Source of the DNA: Rhizobium giardinii bv. giardinii H152
GTDB lineage: Bacteria; Pseudomonadota; Alphaproteobacteria; Rhizobiales; Rhizobiaceae
NCBI RefSeq assembly: GCF_000379605.1
Contig: NZ_KB902735.1
Location: forward strand, 1-64,000
Direction: 5' to 3'
DNA length: 64,000 nucleotides
The notes beneath the pieces are model-generated. The model saw nothing but the letters and a program-made list of their open reading frames with translations. It had not been told where the DNA came from and searched no databases. Positions within the stretch are counted from its first letter, which is position 1. Each line of letters begins with the position of its first letter. A program made the translations under genes and the position numbers. Below, piece after piece: positions 55,092-63,747 of this stretch.

Positions 55092-57392
55092 TTGACGAAG
55101 AACTTGGATTACTCTCGCAGGGACAGCGGCGCCAACGTCGCCAGCAATGACGACACGCAACGCCTGATGGCCGCGGGCCAGCGTCTGGCGGCGGAAGTCT
55201 CACGCTTGTTTACCTCCCAGACAGACGACCGTCACTATTGGCTCGAGACGATGGTCAATCACGTTCCTGATTACATCTACGCCAAGGATCTCGAAGGCCG
55301 GTTCCTGATCGCCAACCGCGCAACCGTCATCGACAATGGCTTCACGGAAATGGAGGAACTCGTCGGCAAGACCGACTACGACCTGCATCCGCACGACATG
55401 GTCGCCAAAACGGTTGAAGCGGAACGGCAGGTCATCGCGACGGGCAGCCCGATCTTCGGAATGGAGGAGCGGGCGTTCATCGACAAGGGCTACGAGCGCT
55501 GGCTGATGACCTCCAAGGTGCCGCTGCGCAACAAGCAGGGCGTAACCATCGGCATCGTCGGCGTCTCGCGCAATATCAGCGACCGCAAGAAGGCCGAAAG
55601 GCTGCTGCTCGGCCAGGCCCGGCTGCTGGAGATGATCGCCAAGAGCACGCCGCTCGCTGATTTCTTCAAGGAGCTGATCCTGCTGATCGAGGCGCATCTG
55701 CCCGGCATCATCGGGTCCATCCTGCTTCTTTCGGAGGACGGCCGGCATCTTCTGACGGGGGCAGCGCCCGGCCTCGACGATGCCTATTGCGCGGCGGTCC
55801 ACGGCACCGCCATCGGCCCGAAGGTCGGGTCCTGCGGCACGGCCGCCTGGCGCGGCGAACCGGTCTTCGTCGCCGATATCCTGTCCGATCCCCTCTGGGA
55901 GGATGTTGCCGATCTAGTGCGGCCCTTCGGTTATCGCTCCTGCTGGTCGATGCCGATCATGTCCTATCAAGGCAAGGTGCTTGGAACCTTCGCGCTCTAT
56001 TCCCATAAGGTCGGCCTTCCGTCGGCGGAACAGAACGAACTGATTTCGATGGCGGCGCATCTGGCCGGCATCGCCATCGAGCGCCAGCAATCGGAAGAGC
56101 GCATCCAGTTCATGGCGCATCACGACGCGCTGACCGGATTGCCGAACCGGGTGTTGTTCGATAGCTGCGTCGCCACCGCCCTGCAACAGGCGCGCATCAC
56201 CGGCCAGTGGGTGGCGCTCGCCTTTCTCGATCTGGACAATTTCAAGCTGATCAATGATACGATGGGTCATCACGCCGGTGATGAACTCCTGCGTATCGCC
56301 GCCGGCCGCATGCTGGACTGCGTGCGCAAGTCGGACATGATCGTGCGTGTCGGCGGCGATGAATTCATCATTCTGCTGACCGGCCTGCCGCCGGATAGCG
56401 GCGTCGTAACCTCCCGGCTCGAGACCATTCGCGCAGCGATCGGCGCTCCGCTCGTTCTTTCGGGGCGCAGCCTGCAGGTCAGCTGCAGCATGGGCGTCGT
56501 CTGTTATCCCGATCATGGCCAGACGGCAACCGAACTGCTGGCCAACGCCGACTCGGCCATGTACAGGGCCAAGGAAGTCGGCCGCAACAACCTGCAACTG
56601 TTTGACGCCGAAATGGCGGCGAAGGTGCGCGCAAAGCTGCGGCGGCACGAGGAACTGCGTGATGCCGTCGCGCGCGGCGAATTCGTGTTGCACTATCAAC
56701 CGGAGATGAACCTGAAGACCGGCAGGATTTTCGCCGCCGAATCGCTCTTGCGCTGGCAGCACCCCGAGCGGGGCCTTGTCTCGCCGGCGGACATCATCCC
56801 GTTGGCTGAGGAAACAGGACTGATCGTGCCGATCGGAGACTGGGTGCTGAACGAGGCCTGCCGGCAGAACAAGGCCTGGCAGGACGCAGGCCTGCCGCCC
56901 ATCGTCGTCAGCGTCAACGTGTCCGCCCGCCAGTTCCGCGAACGCAACTGGGTGTCGCGGGTGGCGGAAGCGCTTGAGGAAAGCGGGCTGGAGGCCCGGT
57001 ATCTCGAATTGGAGCTGACCGAAAGCCTGATCATGCAGGATGTCGGCGCGGCGATCGCCACCATGCACGAGCTTCAGGCGCTCGGCGTCCACCTCGCCAT
57101 CGACGATTTCGGTACCGGCTATTCGAGCCTCAGCGCACTGAAGAGCTTTCCCGTCCGGCGGCTGAAGATCGACCGATCCTTCGTTCAGCATATTCCGGGC
57201 GACGCCGACGACATGGCGATTACCGGTGCGATTATCTCGCTTGCGCAAAAGCTGCAGATCGCGGTGATTGCCGAAGGGGTGGAAACCCAGGCGCAGGTCG
57301 ATTTCCTGCGGGCCAGCGGCTGTGACGACGTGCAGGGCTATTTCGTCAGCCGGCCGGTGAAGCCCTGCGCGTTTGCTGCCCTCATGGCGTGA
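55092..57392 (+). CDS. PAS-GAF-GGDEF-EAL c-di-GMP protein
   Basis: A 766-residue soluble protein with PAS (about 60-165), GAF (about 185-330), GGDEF (about 340-505; motif GGDEF 421-425) and EAL (about 520-766) domains. The RKSD I-site precedes GGDEF at the right distance, so feedback is expected. The EAL domain keeps ELTES, DDFGTGYSS, KIDRSF and EGVET, with ESL in place of EAL. Both synthesis and breakdown are possible. Start TTG at 55092 has GGAGG five bases upstream. Confidence 0.93.
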   Translation: MTKNLDYSRRDSGANVASNDDTQRLMAAGQRLAAEVSRLFTSQTDDRHYWLETMVNHVPDYIYAKDLEGRFLIANRATVIDNGFTEMEELVGKTDYDLHPHDMVAKTVEAERQVIATGSPIFGMEERAFIDKGYERWLMTSKVPLRNKQGVTIGIVGVSRNISDRKKAERLLLGQARLLEMIAKSTPLADFFKELILLIEAHLPGIIGSILLLSEDGRHLLTGAAPGLDDAYCAAVHGTAIGPKVGSCGTAAWRGEPVFVADILSDPLWEDVADLVRPFGYRSCWSMPIMSYQGKVLGTFALYSHKVGLPSAEQNELISMAAHLAGIAIERQQSEERIQFMAHHDALTGLPNRVLFDSCVATALQQARITGQWVALAFLDLDNFKLINDTMGHHAGDELLRIAAGRMLDCVRKSDMIVRVGGDEFIILLTGLPPDSGVVTSRLETIRAAIGAPLVLSGRSLQVSCSMGVVCYPDHGQTATELLANADSAMYRAKEVGRNNLQLFDAEMAAKVRAKLRRHEELRDAVARGEFVLHYQPEMNLKTGRIFAAESLLRWQHPERGLVSPADIIPLAEETGLIVPIGDWVLNEACRQNKAWQDAGLPPIVVSVNVSARQFRERNWVSRVAEALEESGLEARYLELELTESLIMQDVGAAIATMHELQALGVHLAIDDFGTGYSSLSALKSFPVRRLKIDRSFVQHIPGDADDMAITGAIISLAQKLQIAVIAEGVETQAQVDFLRASGCDDVQGYFVSRPVKPCAFAALMA

Positions 57393-57596
57393 TCCCGCCG
57401 CCGCACTGTTGCGCTCTGGACAGGGTCGACAGGCGCTCTCATAGTTGTGAAGAGCCTTGATCGGCGCAAGCCCCGATCCAGCCGCAATTGCCATACTTGT
57501 GGCGGGGACCGGTGGATACTGCCGGAGCAATGATTTTTGCGTGGCGTCTTCGGCCGCGCCTTCGCCAATCCGCGTCAACGCCATATATAGAGTTCA

Positions 57597-58382
57597 ATGA
57601 CACTGTCCAAATCGCTCTCCCGCCGGCAATTTCTCAATCTCTCCGGGCTTGCCGTGGCTTCGGCCGGCCTTGCCGGATGCACCTCCTCGATGAACACCGA
57701 CCGGTTTCGTGCCGAAACCGCGCCCTATTTCCGCAATCCGGCGCTGGAGGGCCGTTTCAGCGACCCGCGCTATGGAGCGGAACTGGAGGGGCCGGTCTAT
57801 GGCGGGGAGCCTAGCGGCCTGCCGCCGCAATCGGCCTATTATGCCGAGATGTACGGCCCGAAAATCGATGACGGTTTCAACATACCGGCGGTCCCCTACG
57901 AGCAGATCGATGCGCGCTACTATCGCCAGGAGGTGCCCAACACGTTCGGCGAGCGGCCGGGCACGATCATCGTCGATACCGGCGAACGCTTCCTCTATCT
58001 GATCCAGTCCGACGGTTCCGCCATGCGCTACGGCGTCGGCATCGGCCGCGAGGGTTTTGCCTGGTCGGGCAGGGGTGTGATCCAGTGGAAACAGAAGTGG
58101 CCGCGCTGGAAGCCGCCGAACGAGATGGTGGCCCGCCAGCCGCAACTGGCGCAATACTCGATCGCCAATGGCGGCATGCCCCCGGGCATCGACAATCCGC
58201 TCGGCGCGCGGGCGATGTATATCTTCCAGAACGGCGAGGACACGCTTTACCGCCTGCACGGATCGCCGGAATGGCAATCGATCGGCAAGGCCGTTTCATC
58301 GGGCTGCGTGCGGCTGATCAACCAGGACGTCATTGATCTCTACGACCGCGTCCGCACCGGCGCGCCGATCCTGGTGATCTGA
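57597..58382 (+). CDS. L,D-transpeptidase (YkuD) lipoprotein
   Basis: A 261-residue cell-wall enzyme that makes 3-3 cross-links or attaches proteins to peptidoglycan. It has a twin-arginine motif SRRQFLNLSG and a lipobox LAGC (Cys28) in the same signal. The YkuD domain ends in the catalytic motif HGSPEWQSIGKAVSSGCVR with His221 and Cys237. The middle part (about 40-110) is a variable linker. Monocistronic. Confidence 0.93.
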   Translation: MTLSKSLSRRQFLNLSGLAVASAGLAGCTSSMNTDRFRAETAPYFRNPALEGRFSDPRYGAELEGPVYGGEPSGLPPQSAYYAEMYGPKIDDGFNIPAVPYEQIDARYYRQEVPNTFGERPGTIIVDTGERFLYLIQSDGSAMRYGVGIGREGFAWSGRGVIQWKQKWPRWKPPNEMVARQPQLAQYSIANGGMPPGIDNPLGARAMYIFQNGEDTLYRLHGSPEWQSIGKAVSSGCVRLINQDVIDLYDRVRTGAPILVI

Positions 58383-58476
58383 AACTTTTCGCCCGGTTTC
58401 TGCGCCCTTCGCTGCGCGCGGCGAAGGGCAAGCATTTGACCTTGCTCCATAATTCCTTGAGACTTATGGAGCGGCC

Positions 58477-58956
58477 CTAAGCGCCGTTGTGCTCGTCGAG
58501 ATGCCGGTTGAGGTCGTGCAGCGCCGAGCGCAGGGCGGCGGCTTCCTTCATGCTGCATCCGGTCGCCTTGCCGATTTCCATCAGGATCCCGAAGGCCTCA
58601 GTCTTCAGCGCCACGCCTTTTTCGGTCAGCGCGACGATCACCTGCCGCTCGTCGCCCTTGTCGCGCGTGCGGCTGACGAACCCGGCCGTTTCCAGCCGCT
58701 TGAGCAGCGGCGACAGCGTGCCGGAATCCAGCCCCAGCTCCTCGCCAATGCCTTTGACGGTCATGTTGTCGTGCTGCCAGAGCGCCAGAAGCACGAGATA
58801 TTGCGGGTAGGTGAGGCCGAAGCGGTCGAGCAGCGGCTTGTAGGTGCGGTTGAACGCGTGCGCCACGGAATAGACGGCAAAACAGAGCTGCTGGCCAAGC
58901 GCCAGCGCCTCGCCATCCTTGAGATCGTCCTTACGCGTGTCATTTTCGTCGGTCAT
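58477..58956 (-). CDS. ohrR: Organic-peroxide-sensing MarR-family repressor
   Basis: A 159-residue MarR-family regulator. The sensing Cys25 is in LCFAVYSVAHAFNRTYKPLL, and DSGTLSPLLKRLETAGFVSR is the winged-helix recognition segment. It is divergent from ohr, the usual arrangement. Oxidation of the Cys by organic hydroperoxide should release the operator between the two genes. The ATG at 58956 begins MTDENDT. Confidence 0.92.
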   Translation of the reverse strand: MTDENDTRKDDLKDGEALALGQQLCFAVYSVAHAFNRTYKPLLDRFGLTYPQYLVLLALWQHDNMTVKGIGEELGLDSGTLSPLLKRLETAGFVSRTRDKGDERQVIVALTEKGVALKTEAFGILMEIGKATGCSMKEAAALRSALHDLNRHLDEHNGA

Positions 58957-58985
58957 ACAGCGTATCCTCGCAGTTTTGGCGTCGG

Positions 58986-59010
58986 TTTGCAATTTGCAAA
59001 ATTATATTGC
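58986..59010. promoter_or_regulatory. Candidate OhrR operator
   Basis: The region between ohrR and ohr holds TTTGCAATTTGCAAAA followed by TTATATTGC: TTGCAA-like half sites in an A+T-rich block, 30-54 bases upstream of the ohrR start. Its place between the divergent genes supports an OhrR site; the exact contacts are not established. Confidence 0.45.
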
Positions 59011-59088
59011 GTCCGATTAAATTATGCGCTATTGAAAATGACAGCAAATTACCCTGCAATCAACCGCCTGGAACCAAGGAGACAGACC

Positions 59089-59511
59089 ATGCCCATTCTT
59101 TACACCACCAAGGCATCCGCAACCGGTGGCCGTGCCGGCCGCGCCGTCAGCGAAAACGGTGTCCTCGATGTGACGCTGACCGTTCCGAAGGAACTTGGCG
59201 GCGATGGCGCCACCGGCACCAATCCTGAACAGCTCTTCGCCGCCGGCTATTCCGCCTGCTTCCTCGGCGCACTGAAGTTCGTCGCCGGCAAGGAAAAGGT
59301 GAAGATCCCGGATGACGCCACCGTGACCGCAACCGTGGGCATCGGCCCGCGCGACGACGGCACCGGCTTCTACATCAGCCCGTCGATTTCCGTGAACCTG
59401 CCGGGCGTCGATCGCGAGGTTGCCGAAAAGCTGGTCGCCGCCGCCCACATCGTCTGCCCCTACAGCCACGCGCTGCGCACCGCGACTGAAATCCCGGCAA
59501 CGCTGGCCTGA
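59089..59511 (+). CDS. ohr: Organic hydroperoxide resistance protein
   Basis: A 140-residue Ohr peroxidase. The peroxidatic Cys57 (YSACFLGALK) and resolving Cys123 (VCPYSHAL) are both present, with the MPILYTTKASATGGRAGRAV start typical of the family. It reduces organic hydroperoxides with lipoylated or thiol donors. AAGGAGA precedes the ATG at 59089. Controlled by OhrR. Confidence 0.96.
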   Translation: MPILYTTKASATGGRAGRAVSENGVLDVTLTVPKELGGDGATGTNPEQLFAAGYSACFLGALKFVAGKEKVKIPDDATVTATVGIGPRDDGTGFYISPSISVNLPGVDREVAEKLVAAAHIVCPYSHALRTATEIPATLA

Positions 59512-59537
59512 GGCTCTTCGCCTGCTTCAAGAGAAAG

Positions 59538-59567
59538 AGCCCGGCGGAGCGATCCGCCGGGCTTTTC
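59538..59567 (+). terminator. Terminator of ohr
   Basis: AGCCCGGCGG (59538-59547), a 6-base loop, CCGCCGGGCT (59554-59563) and TTTT. Confidence 0.88.
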
Positions 59568-59600
59568 GTGTCGGGAAGCGTCTTCGTGATGACTGGGCAG

Positions 59601-59637
59601 AATCAAAATGGCGGCTCCATCCGGAACCGCCGTTTTG
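59601..59637 (-). terminator. Terminator of the HerA-like gene
   Basis: GGCGGCTCC (59610-59618) and GGAACCGCC (59623-59631) form a 9-bp stem with one G-T pair, flanked by A and T runs on both strands; it faces the minus-strand gene end. Confidence 0.65.
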
Positions 59638-59659
59638 GTTTCCAGAACCAGACGGCTCG

Positions 59660-61210
59660 CTACCGCTTCAGGCTGCCCAGGATGCCGCGCACCAGCGCAC
59701 GGCCGAGCGAGGAGGCGACGGTGCGGGCGACGGATTTCATTGCGGCTTCGGCGACGGATTCACGCTGGTAGCCGGAGCGGGCGCGGGGCTTTGCCTGCGT
59801 CGAAGCCGGTTCGTCGTCGCCGAAGCCGGGCAGGGTCCAGCGGCTGCCGCCGGAGGCTGGCGGCGCTTCTTCCGCCTCGCGCGCGGCTTGCGCCTGTTCC
59901 GCCGCCTTGGCGGCGCGCTTGGCCAAAAGCTCGTAGGCCGATTCCCGGTCGAAATCCTCGTCGTAGAGCCCGGCCACCGGGCTGATCTTCATGATGTCGG
60001 CGCGCTCGGCCTCCGTCAGCGGCCCGACGCGGCTCGAGGGCGGGCGGATCAGCGTGCGCTCGACCATCGACGGCGAGCCCTTGCCTTCGAGGGTGGAGAC
60101 CAGCGCCTCGCCGGTGCCGAGATTGGTAATGACCGTTGCGCAGTCGAAGTCCGGGTTGGGGCGGAAGGTGTCGGCCGCCGTCTTTACCGCCTTCTGCTCG
60201 CGCGGCGTGTAGGCGCGCAGCGCATGCTGGACGCGGTTGCCGAGCTGCGCCAGCACCGTGTCCGGCACGTCGAGCGGGTTCTGGGTGACGAAATAGACGC
60301 CGACGCCCTTGGAGCGGATCAGCCGCACCACCTGCTCGATGCGCTCGAGCAGCACTTTTGGCGCGTCATTGAAAAGCAGATGGGCTTCATCGAAAAAGAA
60401 CACCAGCTTCGGCTTGTCCGGATCGCCGACCTCCGGCAGTTCCTCGAACAGTTCCGACATCAGCCAGAGCAGGAAGGTGCCGTAAAGGCGCGGGTTCATC
60501 ATCAGCTTGTCGGCAGACAGCACCGAGATCGCGCCGCGGCCGTCGCGGGTCGTGCGCATGATGTCGGAAACCTTGAGCGCCGGCTCGCCGAAGAAGTGCT
60601 CGGCGCCCTGCTGCTCGAGGATCAGAAGTTCGCGCTGGATCGAGCCGGTCGAGGATTTCGAGATGAAGCCGTATCTGTTGGAAAGCTCGGTGGCGTTCTC
60701 GCCCATATAGGTAAGCAGCGCCTGGAAATCCTTGAGGTCGAGCAGCGGCAGGCCGCCTTCGTCGGCGATCTTGAAGGCGATGTTGATCACGCCTTCCTGC
60801 GCGTCGCTGGCATTCATCAGGCGGGAGAGAAGCAGCGGCCCCATCTCCGAGACGGTGGCGCGCACGCGGTGGCCTTTTTCGCCGTAGAGATCCCAGAAGA
60901 TCACCGGGAATTCCTGGAAGCTGAAATCGCTAAAGCCGATCTGCTCGACCCTTGTCCTCACCCAATCCTTCTCCTCGCCGATCGCGCCGATGCCGGAAAG
61001 GTCGCCCTTCACGTCGGCGCAGAACACCGGCACGCCGGCATTGGAGAAGCTTTCGGCCAGGATCTGCAGCGTCACCGTCTTGCCGGTGCCGGTTGCCCCG
61101 GTGATCAGGCCATGGCGGTTGCCGAACTTGAAATCGAGATATTCGGGCTTGTTGATCGTGTCGTCCGGCTTCCGGCTCGTGCCGATGTAGAGCTTCCCGT
61201 CCTCGAGCAT
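59660..61210 (-). CDS. HerA-like ATPase (DUF853)
   Basis: A 516-residue P-loop ATPase of the HerA/FtsK-like group. Walker A is GATGTGKTVT near 38, Walker B is LVFFFDEAHLLF near 270, and SLGRALVRGILGSLKR forms a basic C-terminal end. The tail (about 420-490) is low-complexity, Ala/Glu/Pro-rich. It is annotated in other rhizobia as helicase HerA-like DUF853. No nuclease partner such as NurA lies nearby, so a DNA repair or transfer role is unproved. Confidence 0.9.
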   Translation of the reverse strand: MLEDGKLYIGTSRKPDDTINKPEYLDFKFGNRHGLITGATGTGKTVTLQILAESFSNAGVPVFCADVKGDLSGIGAIGEEKDWVRTRVEQIGFSDFSFQEFPVIFWDLYGEKGHRVRATVSEMGPLLLSRLMNASDAQEGVINIAFKIADEGGLPLLDLKDFQALLTYMGENATELSNRYGFISKSSTGSIQRELLILEQQGAEHFFGEPALKVSDIMRTTRDGRGAISVLSADKLMMNPRLYGTFLLWLMSELFEELPEVGDPDKPKLVFFFDEAHLLFNDAPKVLLERIEQVVRLIRSKGVGVYFVTQNPLDVPDTVLAQLGNRVQHALRAYTPREQKAVKTAADTFRPNPDFDCATVITNLGTGEALVSTLEGKGSPSMVERTLIRPPSSRVGPLTEAERADIMKISPVAGLYDEDFDRESAYELLAKRAAKAAEQAQAAREAEEAPPASGGSRWTLPGFGDDEPASTQAKPRARSGYQRESVAEAAMKSVARTVASSLGRALVRGILGSLKR

Positions 61211-61460
61211 GGGGGTCCTGTCTCCGTTTTACGATGAAAGCCGCGGGCTCGCCGAACGGCGCGGGGTTTCATCACATTGTTTTCCAAGGGATGTTATAGG
61301 AGCAGTGCTTGCCACCGGCAACAGAAGGATTGTAGCGGGTCGGGGGCCGAGCGCGCCCTATGGCCGCATTGTATTCGCCGCGGAGGCATGAAACGATGGT
61401 CGGGTTCACGCTGTGGACAGCCGGTTCGAACGGCGCTTGAGTTTCAAGCCGAGATAATTT

Positions 61461-61476
61461 ACGTTGACGTCAACGT
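61461..61476. promoter_or_regulatory. 16-bp perfect palindrome upstream of the DUF2267 gene
   Basis: ACGTTGACGTCAACGT is perfectly self-complementary and sits 24 bases before the start codon. An overlapping reading TTGACGT-CA-ACGTCAA gives a MerR-like spaced site. Likely an operator; the regulator is unknown. Confidence 0.5.
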
Positions 61477-61500
61477 CAAAAAATACGAGGAGAATCACCC

Positions 61501-61899
61501 ATGAACGAACTGATCACCCGCGTTGCGGACAATGTCGGTATCGACCCGGCAACGGCTGAAAAGGCCATCGGCATGATGCTCGGCTTTCTGCAGCGCGAAG
61601 CCGCCGACGGCCCGGTCGCCCAGATGATCGAGGCCATTCCCGGCGCTGCCGAAATGGTCGCAAAGTTCAACGGCGAAGGCTCGGGCAATGGCGGTGGTCT
61701 GCTCGGCGGTCTCCTGAGCGCAGTCGGCGCCGGCGGCGGTGTCATGGCGCTCGGCCAGCAGCTGATGTCGCAGGGCCTCGGCATGGGCGAGATCACCGCC
61801 CTTGCCAAGGAAACCATCGGCTATGCCAAGGAAAAGGCCGGCGCAGACGTCGTCGACGAAGTCGTCGCTTCGGTGCCGGGCCTCAGCCAGTTCGTCTGA
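61501..61899 (+). CDS. DUF2267/DUF2780-like protein
   Basis: A 132-residue protein. MNELITRVADNVGIDPATAE is a helical start; a Gly-rich linker (about 60-85, GSGNGGGLLGGLLSAVGAGG) is followed by two helices (EITALAKETIGYAKEKAG, DVVDEVVASVPGLSQFV). It is typical of small Gly-linked DUF2267 proteins in rhizobia, of unknown role. The last 114 bases recur at 63560-63673. Confidence 0.85.
   Translation: MNELITRVADNVGIDPATAEKAIGMMLGFLQREAADGPVAQMIEAIPGAAEMVAKFNGEGSGNGGGLLGGLLSAVGAGGGVMALGQQLMSQGLGMGEITALAKETIGYAKEKAGADVVDEVVASVPGLSQFV
61786..61899 (+). repeat. Copy 1 of a 114-bp direct repeat
   Basis: It is the 3' end of the DUF2267 gene. Copy 2 at 63560-63673 differs at three positions with no indel, and is followed by related hairpin sequence (TTCACGGC...GCCGTGAA) at 63686-63722, like 61920-61957 here. 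Confidence 0.85.
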
Positions 61900-62309
61900 T
61901 CAAGACGGTTTCGAGATCGTTCACGGCTGCTTCCCAAGGGTGAAAGCGGCCGTGAATACAGGCAGCGCCAGCCCGGCCCCGGATCGGGCGGTGGACGGGC
62001 CGAGAAGATCCATCACCGTGCCCGTCGCACCTGAGCGGATCAGCAAGCTGCCCTTGAATTTTCCCCGAGTTGGTCAAGGTGGAGAGCGGGAAGCTCGCAA
62101 GGCCGGAAACGCCAACTCGATCAGAATCGCGCTGGCGAGGTCAGCATCGGAATGGCCGGCTGATTCGTCCACCTCAAAATCAGCCGCGCCGATAGTTCGT
62201 CCTCAACAGGATTTTGCCATGGCCGACACGGCGATGTCTTCGTCGGACAGCGTTCTTGACGATATACATGCCTTGTTATATAACGTGTTATATAAATCGG
62301 AGTGACCAT
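61900..62309. other. Gap between the DUF2267 gene and marR
   Basis: 410 bases. Holds the hairpin TTCACGGCTGCTT/AAGCGGCCGTGAA (61920-61957) and the marR operator (62276-62295). No convincing gene in between, although one minus-strand frame is open with a single internal stop. Confidence 0.6.
62276..62295. promoter_or_regulatory. MarR-family operator
   Basis: TTATATAA-CGTG-TTATATAA: two identical palindromic 8-mers, the second ending 14 bases before the marR start, overlapping its probable promoter. A strong site for autorepression by the gene product. Confidence 0.7.
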
Positions 62310-62789
62310 ATGGCTGAAGATGTCGTCCGTGCTTTCGGCTTCCTGAGCCTCGGTACCCGCATGAAGCGGATCGGCGAACGCCTGCAGGCGGACACTCAGA
62401 AGATCATCGATGAGATGGGCGTCGAAATCGCGGCAAGCCAGTATCCGCTCCTCGCTGCGGTCGACCGGCTTGGTCCGCTGGCGATCGGCGATTTGGCCGA
62501 TGCGATGGGTGTGAGCCAGCCCGGCGTCACCCGCAGCATCGCGCAACTCGTCGATCTCGGAGTGCTGCGCGCGGAACCGGCGCCGGATGATCAGCGCCGC
62601 AAGCTCGTCAGCCTTACGGCGCAGGGCCAGCGGCTGGTGGATGAAGCAAAAGAGGCGATCTGGCCGCGCATCGAAGCGGCTGTCGCCGATCTCTGCGGCA
62701 AGCTCGATGGTCCGCTGCTGGATCAACTGGCAGCGATCGAAGACGGGCTTGCCGCTCTGCCGCTCAACCGGCGTGAACCGAAACCTTGA
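62310..62789 (+). CDS. MarR-family regulator
   Basis: A 159-residue winged-helix regulator: AIGDLADAMGVSQPGVTRSI is the recognition region, and APDDQRRKLVSLTAQGQRL the wing. The start at 62310 follows GGAG. The TTATATAA operator just before it suggests autorepression. It is cotranscribed with the GNAT gene 17 bases downstream, so the effector may be that enzyme's substrate. Flanked by the DUF2267 direct repeats. Confidence 0.9.
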   Translation: MAEDVVRAFGFLSLGTRMKRIGERLQADTQKIIDEMGVEIAASQYPLLAAVDRLGPLAIGDLADAMGVSQPGVTRSIAQLVDLGVLRAEPAPDDQRRKLVSLTAQGQRLVDEAKEAIWPRIEAAVADLCGKLDGPLLDQLAAIEDGLAALPLNRREPKP

Positions 62790-62806
62790 AACAAACGGGT
62801 GTTGAG

Positions 62807-63487
62807 ATGAGCCATATCCTCGACCGGCCGATCTGGAGTGCCCTGGCGACCCGCCATGCGGCCCTTGCCGAAGGCAGTCCCCTGGCAAGACGCTATCAGC
62901 CATCCGTCAGCGCCTTTGCCGCTGCTCGCGACGACCGGCCGGAGAGCCTCGAAGCGCTCGGCCGGCTTGCGGCCCGCGACGAAATACTTCTGCTGGCAGA
63001 GGCAAACGAAATCGTTCTGCCACGCGGCCTTCAGATCCTCTCCACCGCCGATCTCGTCCAGATGACGGCCGAACAGCACCTGCCCCTGGTATCCGACCCG
63101 CGCATCGAGCAGCTGGGCGAAGCCGATGCCGCGGAGATGCTGGCGCTCGCCACCCTGACGAAGCCGGGGCCGTTTTCCATCCGGGCACAGGCGTTCGGCA
63201 ATTTCTGGGGCGTGAAGATCGATGGCCGGCTTGTCGCCATGGCGGGAGAGCGGATGAAGCAGCCGGGATACACCGAACTGAGCGGCGTCTGCACGCATCC
63301 CGACGTTCGCGGCAAAGGGCTTGCGCGTTTGCTGTCGCGGTTCGTCGCGGGACAGATCTTCGCGAAGGGCGATCAGCCCTATCTCCACGCCTATGTGACG
63401 AACACGGCCGCCATCGCGCTTTATGAGACAATCGGCTTCAAGATCCGCTCGCCGATAAATGTCGCGGTCGTCGCGCCGGCGGCGTGA
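62807..63487 (+). CDS. GNAT-family N-acetyltransferase (FR47-like)
   Basis: A 226-residue acetyltransferase. The catalytic half is C-terminal (about 105-220): RIEQLGEADAAEMLALATLT, ELSGVCTHPDVRGKGLARLL (acetyl-CoA loop), and YLHAYVTNTAAIALYETIGF. The N-terminal 100 residues are a divergent half, as in FR47-like proteins. Substrate unknown; MarR-linked GNATs often act on small toxic amines, which is only a suggestion. Confidence 0.88.
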   Translation: MSHILDRPIWSALATRHAALAEGSPLARRYQPSVSAFAAARDDRPESLEALGRLAARDEILLLAEANEIVLPRGLQILSTADLVQMTAEQHLPLVSDPRIEQLGEADAAEMLALATLTKPGPFSIRAQAFGNFWGVKIDGRLVAMAGERMKQPGYTELSGVCTHPDVRGKGLARLLSRFVAGQIFAKGDQPYLHAYVTNTAAIALYETIGFKIRSPINVAVVAPAA

Positions 63488-63559
63488 GAAATCCCTCTTA
63501 CGGTTCTGCGATGTGAGGGCCAGACAATTTGCGACCCTCCACCCGCCACATGGGCGGGC

Positions 63560-63673
63560 GGCGAGATTACGGCCCTTGCCAAGGAAACCATCGGCTATGC
63601 CAAGGAAAAGGCCTGCGCAGACGTCGTCGACGAAGTCGTCGCTTCGGTGCCGGGCCTCAGCCAGTTCGTCTGA
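63560..63673 (+). pseudogene. Partial DUF2267 gene copy
   Basis: A repeat of the last 114 bases of the 61501 gene, including its stop codon. It differs by three substitutions; one changes Gly to Cys. No start codon or Gly-rich part is present, so it is a truncated copy made by duplication. It lies directly before the convergent LysR gene. Confidence 0.85.
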
Positions 63674-63747
63674 TATCGGAAACCGTTCACGGCCGCTTCG
63701 CCGAGGCGGGGCGGCCGTGAACACCACCGGTGCCAGGCCGGCGCCGG

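Noticed and set aside
61905..62270. Minus-strand frame with one internal stop between the DUF2267 and marR genes
   Set aside because: Could be a decayed gene, but the translation matches nothing I recognise and the stop lies mid-frame; G+C bias alone can explain it.
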